This document shows, piece after piece, positions 1 to 7,755 of a DNA stretch of 64,000 nt (within the stretch, counting starts at the first letter, position 1; every line of letters starts with the position of its first letter). Position numbers and translations under genes: made by a program. The stretch comes from Streptomyces kanamyceticus. GTDB lineage: Bacteria > Actinomycetota > Actinomycetes > Streptomycetales > Streptomycetaceae. The stretch is taken from contig NZ_CP023699.1 of NCBI RefSeq assembly GCF_008704495.1, positions 7,750,001 to 7,814,000 on the forward strand, read 5' to 3'. The notes under the pieces were generated by a model that saw nothing but the letters and a program-made list of their open reading frames with translations, was not told where the DNA came from and did not search any database.

Positions 1-265
1 CGACGATGGAGCGCTCGTCCTCCCGCATCGCGGGATCGTTCATGAGCCGTTCCAACTCGGCGTGGTACACGCCCACTTCGTCCGGGGTGATCAACTGGTC
101 GATCGCCAGGAAACCGTCCCGCTCGAACCCCGCCAGATCCCCGGCCGCGATCGGCCCTTCGGCACCCGGCTCGGACCACACCACGGGGTCCTTGCGTTCG
201 ATGAGCACCTCTGCGGCGCCTCGGGTCGGGTACAGGTCGGTGGTGCGTTCGGGTGCGGTGGTCAT
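1..265 (-). CDS. ectD: ectoine hydroxylase, N-terminal part (cut by window edge)
   Basis: Converts ectoine to 5-hydroxyectoine; the family consists of Fe(II)/2-oxoglutarate-dependent dioxygenases acting in the cytoplasm. Only the first 88 codons are in the window, so the iron-binding His/Asp residues are not visible. The start is ATG at 265, with a good ribosome binding site (GAGAGGAG) 12-19 bases upstream. The visible part shows the N-terminal 'DLYPTR' and 'DPVVW' stretches typical of EctD, then a 'GFLAIDQLI' segment that begins the double-stranded beta-helix domain in this family. It is the last gene of ectABCD, 64 bases after ectC, with no terminator between them. Position and sequence agree, so the call is firm although partial. 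Confidence 0.9.
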   Translation of the reverse strand, partial: MTTAPERTTDLYPTRGAAEVLIERKDPVVWSEPGAEGPIAAGDLAGFERDGFLAIDQLITPDEVGVYHAELERLMNDPAMREDERSIV

Positions 266-329
266 GGTGGTGCCTGCCTCTCCTCTCGTACGGCCCTGTT
301 CGGGATGTCAGCGGACCGGTGGACCGGTC

Positions 330-734
330 TCAGCCCTCGTCCGGCTCCGTGAGCAGCGGGTACACGCCGTTCTCGTCATGGTCCTCACGGCCGGTGACGG
401 GCGGGTTGAAGACACACAGGCAGTGGAAGTCCTCCTTGATCCGCATGGTGTGCTTCTCGTGCCCGTCGAGCAGATACATGGTGCCCGGCGTGATCGTGTA
501 CTTCTCGCCGGTCGTGTCGTCGGTCAGTTCGGCCTCGCCCTTGGTGCAGACGACGGCCTCGATGTGGTTCGCGTACCACATCGACGTCTCCGTGCCCGCG
601 TACAGGATGGTCTCGTGGAGTGAGAACCCCACGCGCTCCTTGGCGAGGACGATGCGCTTGCTCTCCCAGGTGCCCGATGCGGCCTTCACATGCCGGTCGG
701 TGCCTTCAATGTCCTTGAACGAACGGACGATCAC
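330..734 (-). CDS. ectC: L-ectoine synthase
   Basis: Closes the ring of N-gamma-acetyl-diaminobutyrate to give ectoine, the last step of the ectoine pathway, in the cytoplasm. At 134 aa it has the usual length of the family. It is a single small cupin domain: '[14 protein letters not shown]' (about residues 56-69) and '[15 protein letters not shown]' (about 83-97) are the two cupin motifs carrying the metal and substrate residues. The start is GTG at 734; the ribosome site is weak, which fits translation from the ectB transcript 50 bases upstream. ectD follows. No alternative function is likely. Confidence 0.97.
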   Translation of the reverse strand: MIVRSFKDIEGTDRHVKAASGTWESKRIVLAKERVGFSLHETILYAGTETSMWYANHIEAVVCTKGEAELTDDTTGEKYTITPGTMYLLDGHEKHTMRIKEDFHCLCVFNPPVTGREDHDENGVYPLLTEPDEG

Positions 735-784
735 GGTGAGTTGCCTGCTTTCTTAACTGTCGTACGGTGCGGGGCGGGCGGCCG

Positions 785-2056
785 TCAAGCGGTCTCGCGC
801 ACGGCGCGTGCCAGCGTCCGCAGCCCCTCGTCCAGCTCCTCGGTCGTGATCGTCAGCGCCGGAAGCAGCTTGACGACCTCGCTCTCGGGGCCGGAGGTCT
901 CGATGAGCAGGCCGAGCTCGAAGGCGCGCTTGGCGACCTTGCTAGCCCGCTCCTTGTCGCGGAACTCGATGCCCCAGACCAGGCCGCGGCCGCGGTACTC
1001 GACGGTGTCGTCGGGGTACTCGGCGCGCAGCGCGCTGAGGGTCTCCTCGATCTGCTGGCCGCGGGCCAGGGTCTGCTTCTCCATCGCGGGGCCGTCGGTC
1101 CAGTACGTCTCCAGGGCGGCGGCCGCCGTGACGAAGGCCGGGTTGTTGCCGCGGAAGGTGCCGTTGTGCTCGCCCGGCTCCCACACGTCGAGCTCCGGCT
1201 TGAACAGGCAGAGCGACATCGGCATGCCGTAGCCGCTGATGGACTTCGACACCGTCACGATGTCCGGCGTGATGCCCGCCTCCTCGAAGGAGAAGAACGC
1301 GCCGGTGCGGCCGCAGCCCATCTGGATGTCGTCGACGATGAGCAGCATGTCCCAGCGCTCGCACACGTCGGCGAGCTTGCGCAGCCACTCGGTGCGGGCG
1401 ACGTTGATGCCGCCCTCGCCCTGCACGGTCTCGACGATCACGGCCGCCGGGGTGTTCAGGCCCGAGCCGGAGTCCTCCAGGAGGCGCTCGAACCAGATGA
1501 AGTCGGGGGTCCGGCCGTCGAGGTAGTTGTCGAACGGCATCGGCGTGCCGTGCACCAGCGGGATCCCGGCGCCCGCGCGCTTGAAGGCGTTGCCGGTCAC
1601 CGCGAGCGAGCCGAGCGACATGCCGTGGAAGGCGTTCGTGAACGACACGATCGACTCGCGGCCCTTGACCTTGCGGGCGAGCTTCAGCGCCGACTCCACG
1701 GCGTTGGTGCCCGTCGGGCCCGGGAACATGACCTTGTACGGCAGGTCGCGCGGGCGCAGGACGACGTTCTGGAAGGTCTCCAGGAAGGCGCGCTTCGCCG
1801 TCGTCGACATGTCGAGACCGTGCGTGACGCCGTCGCGCTCGATGTAGTCGATGAGGGCGCGTTTCAGGACCGGGTTGTTGTGGCCGTAGTTGAGCGAACC
1901 GGCACCGGCGAAGAAGTCGAGGTACTCATGGCCGTCCTCGTCGAACATGCGGCTGCCCTGCGCGCGGTCGAAGACCGTAGGCCAACCGCGGCAGTAGCTG
2001 CGCACCTCCGACTCCAGGGTCTCGAAGACGCTCAGGTCGGGCTGGGTGATGGTCAC
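785..2056 (-). CDS. ectB: diaminobutyrate--2-oxoglutarate transaminase
   Basis: Makes L-2,4-diaminobutyrate from aspartate semialdehyde and glutamate, the first committed step of ectoine synthesis. It is a class III PLP aminotransferase of 423 aa, the usual length. The PLP lysine is K271 in 'TVSKSISGYG'; 'VDDIQMG' (about 241-247) holds the aspartate contacting the PLP ring nitrogen. The start is GTG at 2056 with AGGAG eight bases before it. It lies 110 bases after ectA and 50 before ectC. I found no terminator or separate promoter in the 110-base gap, so I infer one transcript ectABCD, known in streptomycetes to respond to salt and heat. Confidence 0.97.
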   Translation of the reverse strand: MTITQPDLSVFETLESEVRSYCRGWPTVFDRAQGSRMFDEDGHEYLDFFAGAGSLNYGHNNPVLKRALIDYIERDGVTHGLDMSTTAKRAFLETFQNVVLRPRDLPYKVMFPGPTGTNAVESALKLARKVKGRESIVSFTNAFHGMSLGSLAVTGNAFKRAGAGIPLVHGTPMPFDNYLDGRTPDFIWFERLLEDSGSGLNTPAAVIVETVQGEGGINVARTEWLRKLADVCERWDMLLIVDDIQMGCGRTGAFFSFEEAGITPDIVTVSKSISGYGMPMSLCLFKPELDVWEPGEHNGTFRGNNPAFVTAAAALETYWTDGPAMEKQTLARGQQIEETLSALRAEYPDDTVEYRGRGLVWGIEFRDKERASKVAKRAFELGLLIETSGPESEVVKLLPALTITTEELDEGLRTLARAVRETA

Positions 2057-2166
2057 AGCGAATCTCCTGGGAGATGAAGAAGTGCGAGGGAGGTGGGGGG
2101 TGTTGAGGAAAAGCCGGGGGAGTGGGGCGGGGAGCCGGGCGGGTGGTGCCCGCCGTCCGTCGTCGC

Positions 2167-2718
2167 TCAGTGCGGCAGTGGCTCTATGAGGTAGAGCACC
2201 TCGGGCTCGTGCCCGTCGTCGGGGAACAGGCCCGCGTCGAACAGGACCGTGCGCGCGACCGATGCGCCGTGCCGCCTCGCGTACGAAGTGAAGAGGGCCT
2301 CGGACGCCGTGTTGTCGGGCGAGATGGTCGTCTCCAGGGCGTCCACCGGGTGCGCGGCGCTCACCTGCGCGGTCAGCCCGTCGAGGAGGGCGGCGGCGAG
2401 TCCCTTGCCGCGGTGCGGGTGGTCGACGGCCACCTGCCAGACCATCAGGGTGCCGGGCCGGTCGGGGCGGATGTAGCCGGTGATGAAACCGGCCACCTCG
2501 CCGTCGGCGTCCCGCGCCACCACGGAGGTCCGTGCGAAGTCACGGCACCACAGCAGATAGCTGTACGAGGAGTTCAGGTCGAGCACCTTCGAGTCGCGGG
2601 CGATCCGCCAGATCGCGGCGCCATCGGCGACCACGGGACTGTCGAGTCGCAGTCCCTCGGGCATTTTTTGGAATTTCGCTTGCAGGTCGGTCGGTAGATC
2701 GGCTTGTGCAGCGGTCAT
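2167..2718 (-). CDS. ectA: diaminobutyrate acetyltransferase
   Basis: Acetylates the gamma-amino group of L-2,4-diaminobutyrate with acetyl-CoA. The 183-aa protein is one GNAT domain: 'VAVDHPHRGKGLAAALLDGL' (about 117-136) is motif A, with the R-x-x-G-x-G/A coenzyme-A loop. The frame stays open upstream to 2898, but that stretch is arginine- and tryptophan-rich non-coding sequence; the ATG at 2718 begins the family-like N-terminus. No strong ribosome site precedes it, so the exact start is slightly uncertain. It is first in ectABCD, and the AT-richer 360 bases upstream should hold the stress-responsive promoter. Confidence 0.95.
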   Translation of the reverse strand: MTAAQADLPTDLQAKFQKMPEGLRLDSPVVADGAAIWRIARDSKVLDLNSSYSYLLWCRDFARTSVVARDADGEVAGFITGYIRPDRPGTLMVWQVAVDHPHRGKGLAAALLDGLTAQVSAAHPVDALETTISPDNTASEALFTSYARRHGASVARTVLFDAGLFPDDGHEPEVLYLIEPLPH

Positions 2719-3078
2719 GCGGATTGAATTTACCGAGCAATTCTTGGGATTGCATCGGGGGAAGGGGTTACGCCAAAGAGGTCGATGTGTTATCACGCGG
2801 GGGTGCGCGCCCGCATGAGATCTCGACCATTTATGGGGATTTGCCCATGAGATAGCACGCAAAATGGACGCGATGTGGAGTGCGTCACAGATCCACAACT
2901 GTTGCGGGGTGGGTCCGAATTACGGTGGTTGGCGCTGTTGAAATCTTAGTGTTTAGGTCCCCGGAAAGCGGGCAGAAGAATACGGGAAGCTGTGCTTCTT
3001 GGGTTTATAAACAATTCGTGAAAATGCCTTGAGGGCGTCTGAGGGAATTCAATGGAAGACAGGGGCGGAGGGGTGGAT
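2719..3078. promoter_or_regulatory. AT-rich intergenic region upstream of ectA
   Basis: About 360 bases without a credible gene, clearly richer in A and T than the surroundings. It must hold the ectABCD promoter. I see weak matches only: on the minus strand TTGGCG followed 16 bases later by TGCAAT, ending roughly 35 bases before ectA. CATGAGAT occurs twice (near 2814 and 2846). A perfect 10-base palindrome GTTTATAAAC lies at 3003-3012. None is a proven operator, and no sigma factor can be named from the sequence. Confidence 0.45.
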
Positions 3079-3408
3079 TCACGATCCGGTGACCCCGTCG
3101 ACGCGTTCCCTGATGAGATCGGTGTGGCCGTTGTGCCGGGCGTACTCCTCGATGAGGTGCACGAGGATCCAGCGCGGGCTCACGACGTCCTCGCCGTTCA
3201 CCGCGGCCGCCTCGGCGGGGCCGAGACGCCCCGTGTCGTCGAGCGACCGCCCCGCGCAGATCTCCCGGCTCACGGCGACCTCGCGCTCCCACACGGCGAG
3301 CACCTCGGCGAACGTCCTGGACCGGTCCGGGGTGAAGCCCCCGGGCGGCTCTCCGTAGAGCAGCGGGACCTCCCGCCGGGCCCCGCGTGCTTCGTCCGGA
3401 GTCGTCAT
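3079..3408 (-). pseudogene. DUF664/DinB-like protein lacking its N-terminal half
   Basis: The C-terminal part matches the DUF664 ('mini-circle protein') branch of DinB-like four-helix proteins: 'WILVHLIEEYARHNGHTDLI' (about residues 80-99 counted from the 3408 ATG) is the family signature, with metal-ligand-type histidines, and 'VNGEDVVSPR' precedes it. Family members are usually near 170 aa and begin with a DinB helix and a conserved histidine; here there are only 109-112 residues, and the helix bundle enters directly at a 'VPLLYGEPPGGF' segment normally found mid-protein. I found no missing half in the frames just upstream. I read it as a truncated, probably non-functional copy, although a short functional variant is possible. 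The start could be ATG 3408 or 3417. Confidence 0.55.
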
Positions 3409-3525
3409 GACGGGCACGGTGCCGTGCCCTGGGGCGGGCGCCGGGGTTCAGCCCGTGGCGAACCGGGGGTGCGGTGCCCTTCCGGGCGGGGGACGAAGGG
3501 GCTGCGTGGTGAGGGGTGTCTGCGG

Positions 3526-3575
3526 CTGCGGGTGCGTCGTGGCTTGTCGCGCAGTTCCCCGCGCCCCTTGCGGGG
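3526..3575. repeat. Dispersed 43-bp intergenic repeat, copy 1
   Basis: The 43 bases at 3526-3568 are nearly identical to the reverse complement of 45481-45522, and the core GGGGCGCGGGGAACTGCGCG recurs at 34619-34638. Here the end forms a hairpin: CCCCGC (3557-3562) pairs with GCGGGG (3570-3575). All three copies lie just outside gene ends, which fits a REP-like or terminator-like dispersed element. Confidence 0.75.
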
Positions 3576-3640
3576 CCCGGTGCCTCGGCGCGTTTTCGTT
3601 TCGGGGCCCGCCACCTTGGTCGGTGGCGGGGCCATGTCGG

Positions 3641-4741
3641 CTAGTGCCAGGCGGTCGTTACCGCTCGGCGGGCCGCCTCCAGGTCGACCGTGCGGCCTGA
3701 CTCCGTCATCGCCGCGCCCAGTGCCGCCAGCGAGGCGTGGACGACGCCGCGGGTCGCGTCGGGGCCGTAGTGGTTGACGCGGATCATCTCCTTGGCGAGC
3801 GCGCCGCCACCGGCGACCAGTGGCAGTACCGGATCCGCGGCGAGTGCCCTGGCGACGAGCTCGGAGGCGTCGACGCCCGAGGGCGCGCGCAGCGTGGTGG
3901 CGACCGGGGCCGCGTCCCCCGCCTCGTACACGTAGGGCTCAAGGCCCCCGCCCAGCGCGAGCGCACCCGCGCGCGTGGCGGCCGCGGCGGTGGCGTGCCG
4001 CGCCATCAGGGCGTCCAGGCCCTCCGTCTCGATGCGCTCCACGCACGCCTCGAGCGCCAGCATCTCCAGCTGGGCGGGCGCGTGCAGCAGGGCCTTCCTG
4101 CCGCCGTCGATCCACCGCTCCTTCCAGTCGAGGAGGGAGAGGTAGGAGCGGCGCGGCGCCTGCGGGTTGGCGGCCAGGCGCTGCCAGGCCCGCTCGCTGA
4201 CCGACACCGCGGAGACACCCGCGGGCCCGCCCATCGCCTTCTGCGCGCCGATCACGCACAGGTCCACGCCCCACGCGTCGGGAAGCAGCGGCTCGGCGGC
4301 CACCGAGGCCACCGCGTCCAGCATGAACAGCGCGCCGTGCTCGCGCACGACCGCGCCGATCTCCGCGACGGGGTTGGTGTTGCCGGTCGCCGCCTCGGCG
4401 TGCACCAGCGAGACGAAGTCGATCTCCGGGTGCGCGGCGAACGCCTGGCGCACCTGCTCCGCGGTGACCGCGGTGTGGAACGGCACCGCGAGGTCGATGA
4501 CCGTCGCGCCGCAGTCGCGCAGCCAGTTCCCGAACGTCTGGCCGTACGGCCCCGTGATCACGTTCAGCGCCGTCGTGCCGGGCCGCGCGGCGCCCCTGAT
4601 GCATCCCTCCAGGGGCAGCAGGGCCTCGCCCTGCATGATCACGACGTCCTGCTCGGTCGCGAGCAGCCCCGCCACCCGCGCCTCGATGGCGGCGAAGTGC
4701 TGGGCGCTCAGCGGCGCCAGGTCCAGAAAGGGGTGCGTCAC
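3641..4741 (-). CDS. class V PLP aminotransferase (alanine/serine-glyoxylate type)
   Basis: Fold-type I PLP enzyme resembling alanine-glyoxylate and serine-glyoxylate aminotransferases. Visible hallmarks are 'HAEAATGNTNP' (substrate/PLP phosphate loop), 'MLDAVASVAA' with the ring-nitrogen aspartate, and 'VIGAQKAMGGPAG' with the PLP lysine. The true substrate cannot be told from sequence. The frame is open to an ATG at 4831, but that overlaps the divergent gene's start. Four in-frame GTG codons (4774, 4765, 4753, 4741) follow within a 12-base repeat; the most downstream gives 366 aa beginning 'THPFLDLAPLS', the normal family start. Which GTG is used is uncertain. The gene is divergent from the amidohydrolase at 4830. 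Confidence 0.8.
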   Translation of the reverse strand: MTHPFLDLAPLSAQHFAAIEARVAGLLATEQDVVIMQGEALLPLEGCIRGAARPGTTALNVITGPYGQTFGNWLRDCGATVIDLAVPFHTAVTAEQVRQAFAAHPEIDFVSLVHAEAATGNTNPVAEIGAVVREHGALFMLDAVASVAAEPLLPDAWGVDLCVIGAQKAMGGPAGVSAVSVSERAWQRLAANPQAPRRSYLSLLDWKERWIDGGRKALLHAPAQLEMLALEACVERIETEGLDALMARHATAAAATRAGALALGGGLEPYVYEAGDAAPVATTLRAPSGVDASELVARALAADPVLPLVAGGGALAKEMIRVNHYGPDATRGVVHASLAALGAAMTESGRTVDLEAARRAVTTAWH

Positions 4742-4829
4742 AGTACTGCTCACGTCACTGCTCACTTCGCTCACGAGTTCGTTCGGGCTGCGGTACCGAG
4801 CGTACCGGCCGCCTTTTAGGCTGCTGTTC

Positions 4830-5927
4830 ATGAGCGATCACGCGGTGTTGCACGTGAAGGGGCGGGTGCTCGTAGGGCCCGATGACGTACGGGACGAACT
4901 GTGGGTGGTCGGGGGGAGGGTGACGTACGACCGCCCCGTCGGTACGGCGGCGGGCGACATCCGCACGGTCCAGGGCTGGGCGCTGCCCGGCCTGGTCGAC
5001 GCGCACTGCCACGTAGGCCTGGACGGGCACGGTCCTGTCGACGCCGCCACCGCCGAGAAGCAGGCGCTCACCGACCGGGAGATCGGCGCCCTCCTGATCC
5101 GCGACGCGGGCTCCCCGTCCGACACCCGCTGGATCGACGACCGCGAGGACCTCCCGAAGATCATCCGGGCCGGTCGGCACATCGCGCGCACCCGGCGCTA
5201 CATCCGCAACTACGCCCACGAGATCGAGCCCGAGGGCCTCGTCGCCTACGTCGCCCAGGAGGCGCGGCGCGGCGACGGCTGGGTCAAGCTCGTCGGCGAC
5301 TGGATCGACCGGGACGCCGGTGACCTGACCGCCTGCTGGCCGCGCGGCGCGGTGGAGGCGGCGATCGCCGAGGCCCACCGACTCGGCGCCCGCGTCACCG
5401 CGCACTGCTTCGCCGAGGACTCCCTGCGCGACCTGGTGGAAGCGGGCATCGACTGCGTCGAACACGCCACGGGGCTCACGGAGGAGACGATCCCCCTCTT
5501 CGCCGAGCGGGGCGTCGCCATCGTCCCGACGCTGGTCAACATCGCCACCTTCCCGGACCTCGCCGCGGGCGGCGAGGCGAAGTTCCCGCGCTGGTCCGAC
5601 CACATGCGCAGGCTCTACGACCGCCGCTACGACACGGTCCGCGCCGCGTACGACGCCGGGGTCCCGGTCTACGCGGGCACCGACGCGGGCGGCTCCCTCG
5701 CCCACGGCCTGGTCGCGGCCGAGGTCGCCGAACTGACCCTCGCGGGCATCCCCGCGGTCGACGCGCTCTCCGCGACGACGTGGGGCGCGCGGGAGTGGCT
5801 GGGGCGTCCCGGGCTCGTCGAGGGTGCGCCGGCGGATCTCGTGGTGTACGAGGCGGATCCGCGGGCGGACGTGCGGGTGCTCGCCGCGCCGCGGCGGGTG
5901 GTGCTGAACGGGCGGGTGGTGGGGTGA
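4830..5927 (+). CDS. amidohydrolase family protein
   Basis: A 365-aa metal-dependent hydrolase of the amidohydrolase superfamily with an N-terminal beta domain and a TIM barrel. Metal-site motifs are in order: 'GLVDAHCHVGLD' (H-x-H, about residues 54-65), a lysine in 'GDGWVKLVGDW' (about 149-159), 'VTAHCFAED' and 'CVEHATGLT' (further histidines), and 'VYAGTDAGGS' (late aspartate). It resembles imidazolonepropionase- and prolidase-like members; the substrate is unknown. The start is ATG 4830, next to a weak AGG ribosome site; the long in-frame extension to 4167 only shadows the opposite gene. It is divergent from the aminotransferase, with almost no spacer, so the two promoters must overlap. 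Confidence 0.85.
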   Translation: MSDHAVLHVKGRVLVGPDDVRDELWVVGGRVTYDRPVGTAAGDIRTVQGWALPGLVDAHCHVGLDGHGPVDAATAEKQALTDREIGALLIRDAGSPSDTRWIDDREDLPKIIRAGRHIARTRRYIRNYAHEIEPEGLVAYVAQEARRGDGWVKLVGDWIDRDAGDLTACWPRGAVEAAIAEAHRLGARVTAHCFAEDSLRDLVEAGIDCVEHATGLTEETIPLFAERGVAIVPTLVNIATFPDLAAGGEAKFPRWSDHMRRLYDRRYDTVRAAYDAGVPVYAGTDAGGSLAHGLVAAEVAELTLAGIPAVDALSATTWGAREWLGRPGLVEGAPADLVVYEADPRADVRVLAAPRRVVLNGRVVG

Positions 5928-6262
5928 AGGTCGGTGCGGGCCGGGCCGTTGTGCGGTGTTGACCGGGCGTTACGCGGGTTCAGCTCGCGTCGTTGAATGT
6001 TTCCTTGCGGCAACTTCCCTGCCCGATAAGGGCGTTGCCCATGGGGTCTACGGGAACGCCCGTGCCTCTAGATTCGAAGAAGTGGTCGGAAACCTCCCTT
6101 TGGAGTGAACTCACGCCAGGTTGCTGACCGTTCACTCTGAGTGCGTAAAGATTCCCGCGTCGTCCTTCGTCGAAGGAGGGCGACGCCTTCGGTGCGCACG
6201 CGATGTCCCCATGTGGCGTGCGCCGCCGGTGGCTCCATTTCTCCTGTGGGGGTTCCACCACT
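5928..6262. other. intergenic leader before the LAETG protein gene
   Basis: 335 bases with no supported gene. The sequence is less GC-rich than its neighbours around 5995-6180. TTGACC at 5959-5964 looks like a -35 element, but no -10 element stands at the right distance. No riboswitch or clear hairpin was recognised. Confidence 0.4.
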
Positions 6263-7201
6263 GTGATCAGCAATACGTTCCGCATGCCCGCGCGCCGCCT
6301 CTCCGCCGTCGCGATCACCACCGCCCTGGCCGCCGGTCCCGCGGCCCTCGTCGGTGCCGGATCCGCGCAGGCGACCGGGGGCGGCGACGAGGGCACGCGC
6401 GGCGGCCGCGCCGACGCCGTCGTGCTGCGGACCGGACTCGACGTCTCCCTGCTCAACAAGACCGTGAACGTCCCGCTCAAGGTCTCCCTGAACGAGGTGC
6501 GCGCACCTGCCGACGCCGAGAAGACCGCGCTCACCGCGCGGTTGGACGGAGTCGACGGAGGACAGCCGTTCAGCGTGCTGCGCGCGGACGTGGCGACGGC
6601 GCGGGCCACGGTGAAGGGCGGCAGGGCGGAGGGCTACAGCAACATCGCGCGGGCCAAGGTGCACGTGCCCGGGCTGCCGTTGCTCTCCCTCATCGAGGTC
6701 GACCAGGTCACGTCGAAGGCGGTCTGCGAGGCGGGGAAGCGGCCTGTCGCGGAGGCGAACCTGCTGGGCGGGGTGACGGTCCTCGGCAAGCGGGTCACGC
6801 TGACCGCCTCGGGAACGACCGAGGTGAAGGTGCCCGGAGTCGGTGAGGTGCGGCTCGACCTGTCGAGCACGCATACGACATCGCGTACGGCGGCGGCGAC
6901 CGCGCTGCGGCTCAAGGTGTCGGTGAATCCGCTGAAGCTGAACGTGGCGGAGGTGGAGGGGACGGTGACGCTGGCGGGGGCCGGGTGCGAGTCGCCCGCG
7001 GCGAAGCCGCGCGAGGAAACGGGGACAAAGCCGCAGGGAAAGCCGAAGGAGCCGGTGGCCGCGAAGACGGCACCGAAGACTGAGGCGAACCTGGCGGAGA
7101 CGGGGGGTAGTTCGATGACGCCGTATGTCGCGGGTGGAGCGGTGGCGTTGTTGGTGGCGGGTGGTGGGGTGGTGGCGTTCGCGCGGCGCAACCGGGATTG
7201 A
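6263..7201 (+). CDS. secreted LAETG-anchored protein (SCO1860-like)
   Basis: A 312-aa exported protein. The start is GTG 6263, preceded by a G-rich ribosome site at 6247-6252. A signal peptide (charged start, then a hydrophobic 'ALAAGPAALVGAG' core ending at 'AQA') spans about residues 1-37. The mature part is beta-rich with no recognised enzyme motif. Then comes a Lys/Pro/Glu-rich linker (about 240-275), the sorting signal 'LAETGG' (about 280), a hydrophobic segment and a short Arg-rich tail: the layout of class E sortase substrates in Streptomyces. It is inferred to be covalently attached to the cell wall. Its role is unknown; it may be an aerial-growth or surface protein. No sortase gene is in the window. 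Confidence 0.88.
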   Translation: MISNTFRMPARRLSAVAITTALAAGPAALVGAGSAQATGGGDEGTRGGRADAVVLRTGLDVSLLNKTVNVPLKVSLNEVRAPADAEKTALTARLDGVDGGQPFSVLRADVATARATVKGGRAEGYSNIARAKVHVPGLPLLSLIEVDQVTSKAVCEAGKRPVAEANLLGGVTVLGKRVTLTASGTTEVKVPGVGEVRLDLSSTHTTSRTAAATALRLKVSVNPLKLNVAEVEGTVTLAGAGCESPAAKPREETGTKPQGKPKEPVAAKTAPKTEANLAETGGSSMTPYVAGGAVALLVAGGGVVAFARRNRD

Positions 7202-7250
7202 TCCTGGCGGGGGCGCCTTGGGCGGGTGTCTGCGCCTTGGGTTCGTCTTG

Positions 7251-7650
7251 GGGGCGGGGCCGCGGGGGTATGTGCGTACTCGCCATCCCGGGGCGGGGGC
7301 TACTGGGCTTGCTTCCTTGCCTCGGTCTGTACTGTGCTCCGTTCGCACATACCCCCACGTCCCCTCAGGCGCGCTGGCGGCTGCGGGCCGGTGGGGGTTC
7401 CGTCCCCCCGCCCGCGCCGTGGCGTGTGCTCCCGTCCTCGCTCCTCGGCGACGGGGGCTGTGCCCACCCGTGCCGCCCAGCGGCACGATTGCCCACAGCA
7501 GTAGCCCCACCGGCCCGCAGCCGCCATCCCGGCTTGAGGGGACGTGGCGGTATGTTCGCCCGGAGCACTGGGGGCCTCGTTCCGAGGTACCCAAGCCGTG
7601 GCGGTGCGCCTGGGACGGCGAGGACGGACATACCGCCGCGGCCCCGCCCC
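7251..7650. repeat. 400-bp nested imperfect inverted repeat
   Basis: Two pairs of arms share the same centre near 7451. The outer pair is 7251-7290 with 7614-7650; the inner pair is 7344-7397 with 7505-7559, where most of about 54 bases pair. The loop carries a small perfect hairpin at 7469-7487 (CGTGCCGC/GCGGCACG) flanked by CCCAC and GCCCAC. The stretch 7202-7755 has no credible gene: ORFs across it are proline/arginine-rich on both strands. It may be a strong bidirectional terminator or a MITE-like element between convergent genes. Confidence 0.75.
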
Positions 7651-7755
7651 ACAGCCGAAGCCGAGGCGGGTTGCTCCTACAGGGACGGTCCGTCGCGGAG
7701 ATACGGGTGGGTGGGTGGGAAAGGTATCCGCCGCGAAGCGGCGGGGTAGTCGGCC

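Noticed and set aside
3003..3012. GTTTATAAAC palindrome upstream of ectA as an operator
   Set aside because: A single 10-base AT palindrome in an AT-rich stretch, over 280 bases from ectA and without a second site; too weak to call.
5928..6262. c-di-AMP (ydaO-type) riboswitch before the cell-wall protein
   Set aside because: Considered because such switches precede wall genes in actinobacteria, but no conserved core was found.
7202..7755. Several ORFs of 75-220 aa in both strands behind the LAETG gene
   Set aside because: Pro/Arg/Gly-rich with no start signals, covering an inverted repeat, so non-coding.
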